DNA of 64,000 bases from Nosema muscidifuracis (taxonomy: Eukaryota; Microsporidia; Nosematidae): NCBI GenBank assembly GCA_028335825.1, contig JAIOKI010000026.1:124001-188000 (forward strand), read 5' to 3'. The notes beneath the pieces were generated by a model. The model worked only from the letters and a program-made list of their open reading frames with translations, made no database searches and had not been told where the DNA came from. This document shows positions 63,511 to 64,000 of the stretch, piece by piece. The position numbers and the translations under genes were made by a program. How positions within the stretch are numbered: position 1 is the first letter of the stretch; the number at the start of each line of letters is the position of its first letter.

Positions 63511-64000
63511 ATCATTCTAGTGAAGTAAAATTATAAATAAAGCGGCGAAAAAAGAATTAAACCCGAAAATAGACGGATTTTCTTGAAATTTAAATATTTG
63601 ATTTAACTGATTATAATTTTATCTTTAAATTTTAGTTAAATATGGTAAACTAAATCTAATTTTTTTGTTTTTTTATTAATAGACAATAACTTATGACATT
63701 TGTTTCCTCGGTACATGTCATAAAAAATGTTATATAAATTAGATAATCATTTTAATAAAAGTGGATGAAGATTTACAAAGAAAAAAGAATGCGAAACGAA
63801 AATGTTAAACTCACTTCAGCAACCATTTTGATAAAATAAGCAAAGATTCGCCATCAACGAAATGTTGTATTTTTAAAATCGTTAATTCTGAAGTCTCATT
63901 GATTGCTACTTTGCAATAGCTTCTCAATAGAATATCCTAGAGAAGAATACAGAGCAATCTTGATACATGTAAATAAATATCCAGAGGAGAATGGTATAAA
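63511..64000. other. Undetermined region at the window end
   Basis: No gene recognised. From about 63740 the base composition becomes less AT-rich (for example GCAAAGATTCGCCATCAACG), suggesting the start of another element or gene that continues beyond the window. Confidence 0.35.

Noticed and set aside
1-64000. tRNA and rRNA genes
   Set aside because: I looked for T-arm-like GGTTCGA motifs and rRNA cores on both strands and found none that fold convincingly; a covariance scan would be decisive.
1-64000. Polinton, Helitron or mariner elements
   Set aside because: No piece of a protein-primed polymerase, Rep/helicase or mariner D,D34D core was recognised; DNA-transposon pieces all fit the Merlin/ISXO2 pattern.

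Overview
The window looks like a piece of a microsporidian nuclear genome from a species with a large, transposon-rich, very AT-rich genome. Four things support this. The recognisable host genes are compact, intronless and fungal-type (ribosomal protein eS30, MND1, choline-phosphate cytidylyltransferase, trehalase). Several start codons are preceded within a few bases by a CCC run, a known microsporidian start-proximal motif. A short fungal-type SRP RNA gene is present. The mobile-element mix (RLE-type LINE, Merlin-like DNA transposon, Ty3/gypsy fossils) is of the kind reported from expanded microsporidian genomes. I cannot name the genus from sequence alone.

Layout. Positions 1-16.7 kb are the host block: an unknown Thr-repeat membrane protein (438-2027, -), an Asn/Lys-repeat gene interrupted by one in-frame stop (4593-5351, -), an unknown 256-aa protein (5569-6339, +), two small unknown proteins (7455-7754 and 8055-8600, -), a secreted GH37 trehalase with a long low-complexity insert (9162-11246, -), an SRP RNA gene (about 12262-12414, -), then eS30, MND1, phosphocholine cytidylyltransferase and an unknown repeat-bearing protein, all on +. 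The spacers are filled with AT-rich tandem repeats. No host gene is visible from about 16.7 to 60.5 kb.

That middle part is a graveyard of mobile elements. It holds six copies of one RLE-type LINE family: one with long open frames at 27465-30985, and decayed copies near 17.2, 23.9-26.4, 37.5-39.8, 57.1-60.5 and 61.8-62.2 kb. It holds five fragments of a Merlin/ISXO2-like DDE transposon, near 32.7, 36.8, 44.6-45.1, 52.4-53.1 and 63.0-63.5 kb. It also holds at least seven broken Ty3/gypsy LTR-retrotransposon remnants on both strands. Two further host genes, related small two-helix membrane proteins, lie at 60618-61747 (-), between a full-length decayed LINE and a 5'-truncated one.

The host genes do not form one pathway; they are housekeeping or lineage-specific genes: translation (eS30), protein targeting (SRP RNA), meiotic recombination (MND1), phospholipid synthesis, and trehalose hydrolysis. 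I saw no CRISPR array, tRNA or rRNA, and nothing that makes a convincing new multi-gene system. The most useful new observations are the SRP RNA gene with a structured GC-richer segment just upstream, the host gene that stays open across one in-frame stop, repeat expansion inside four host genes, the near-intact LINE, and the multi-copy Merlin-like family.
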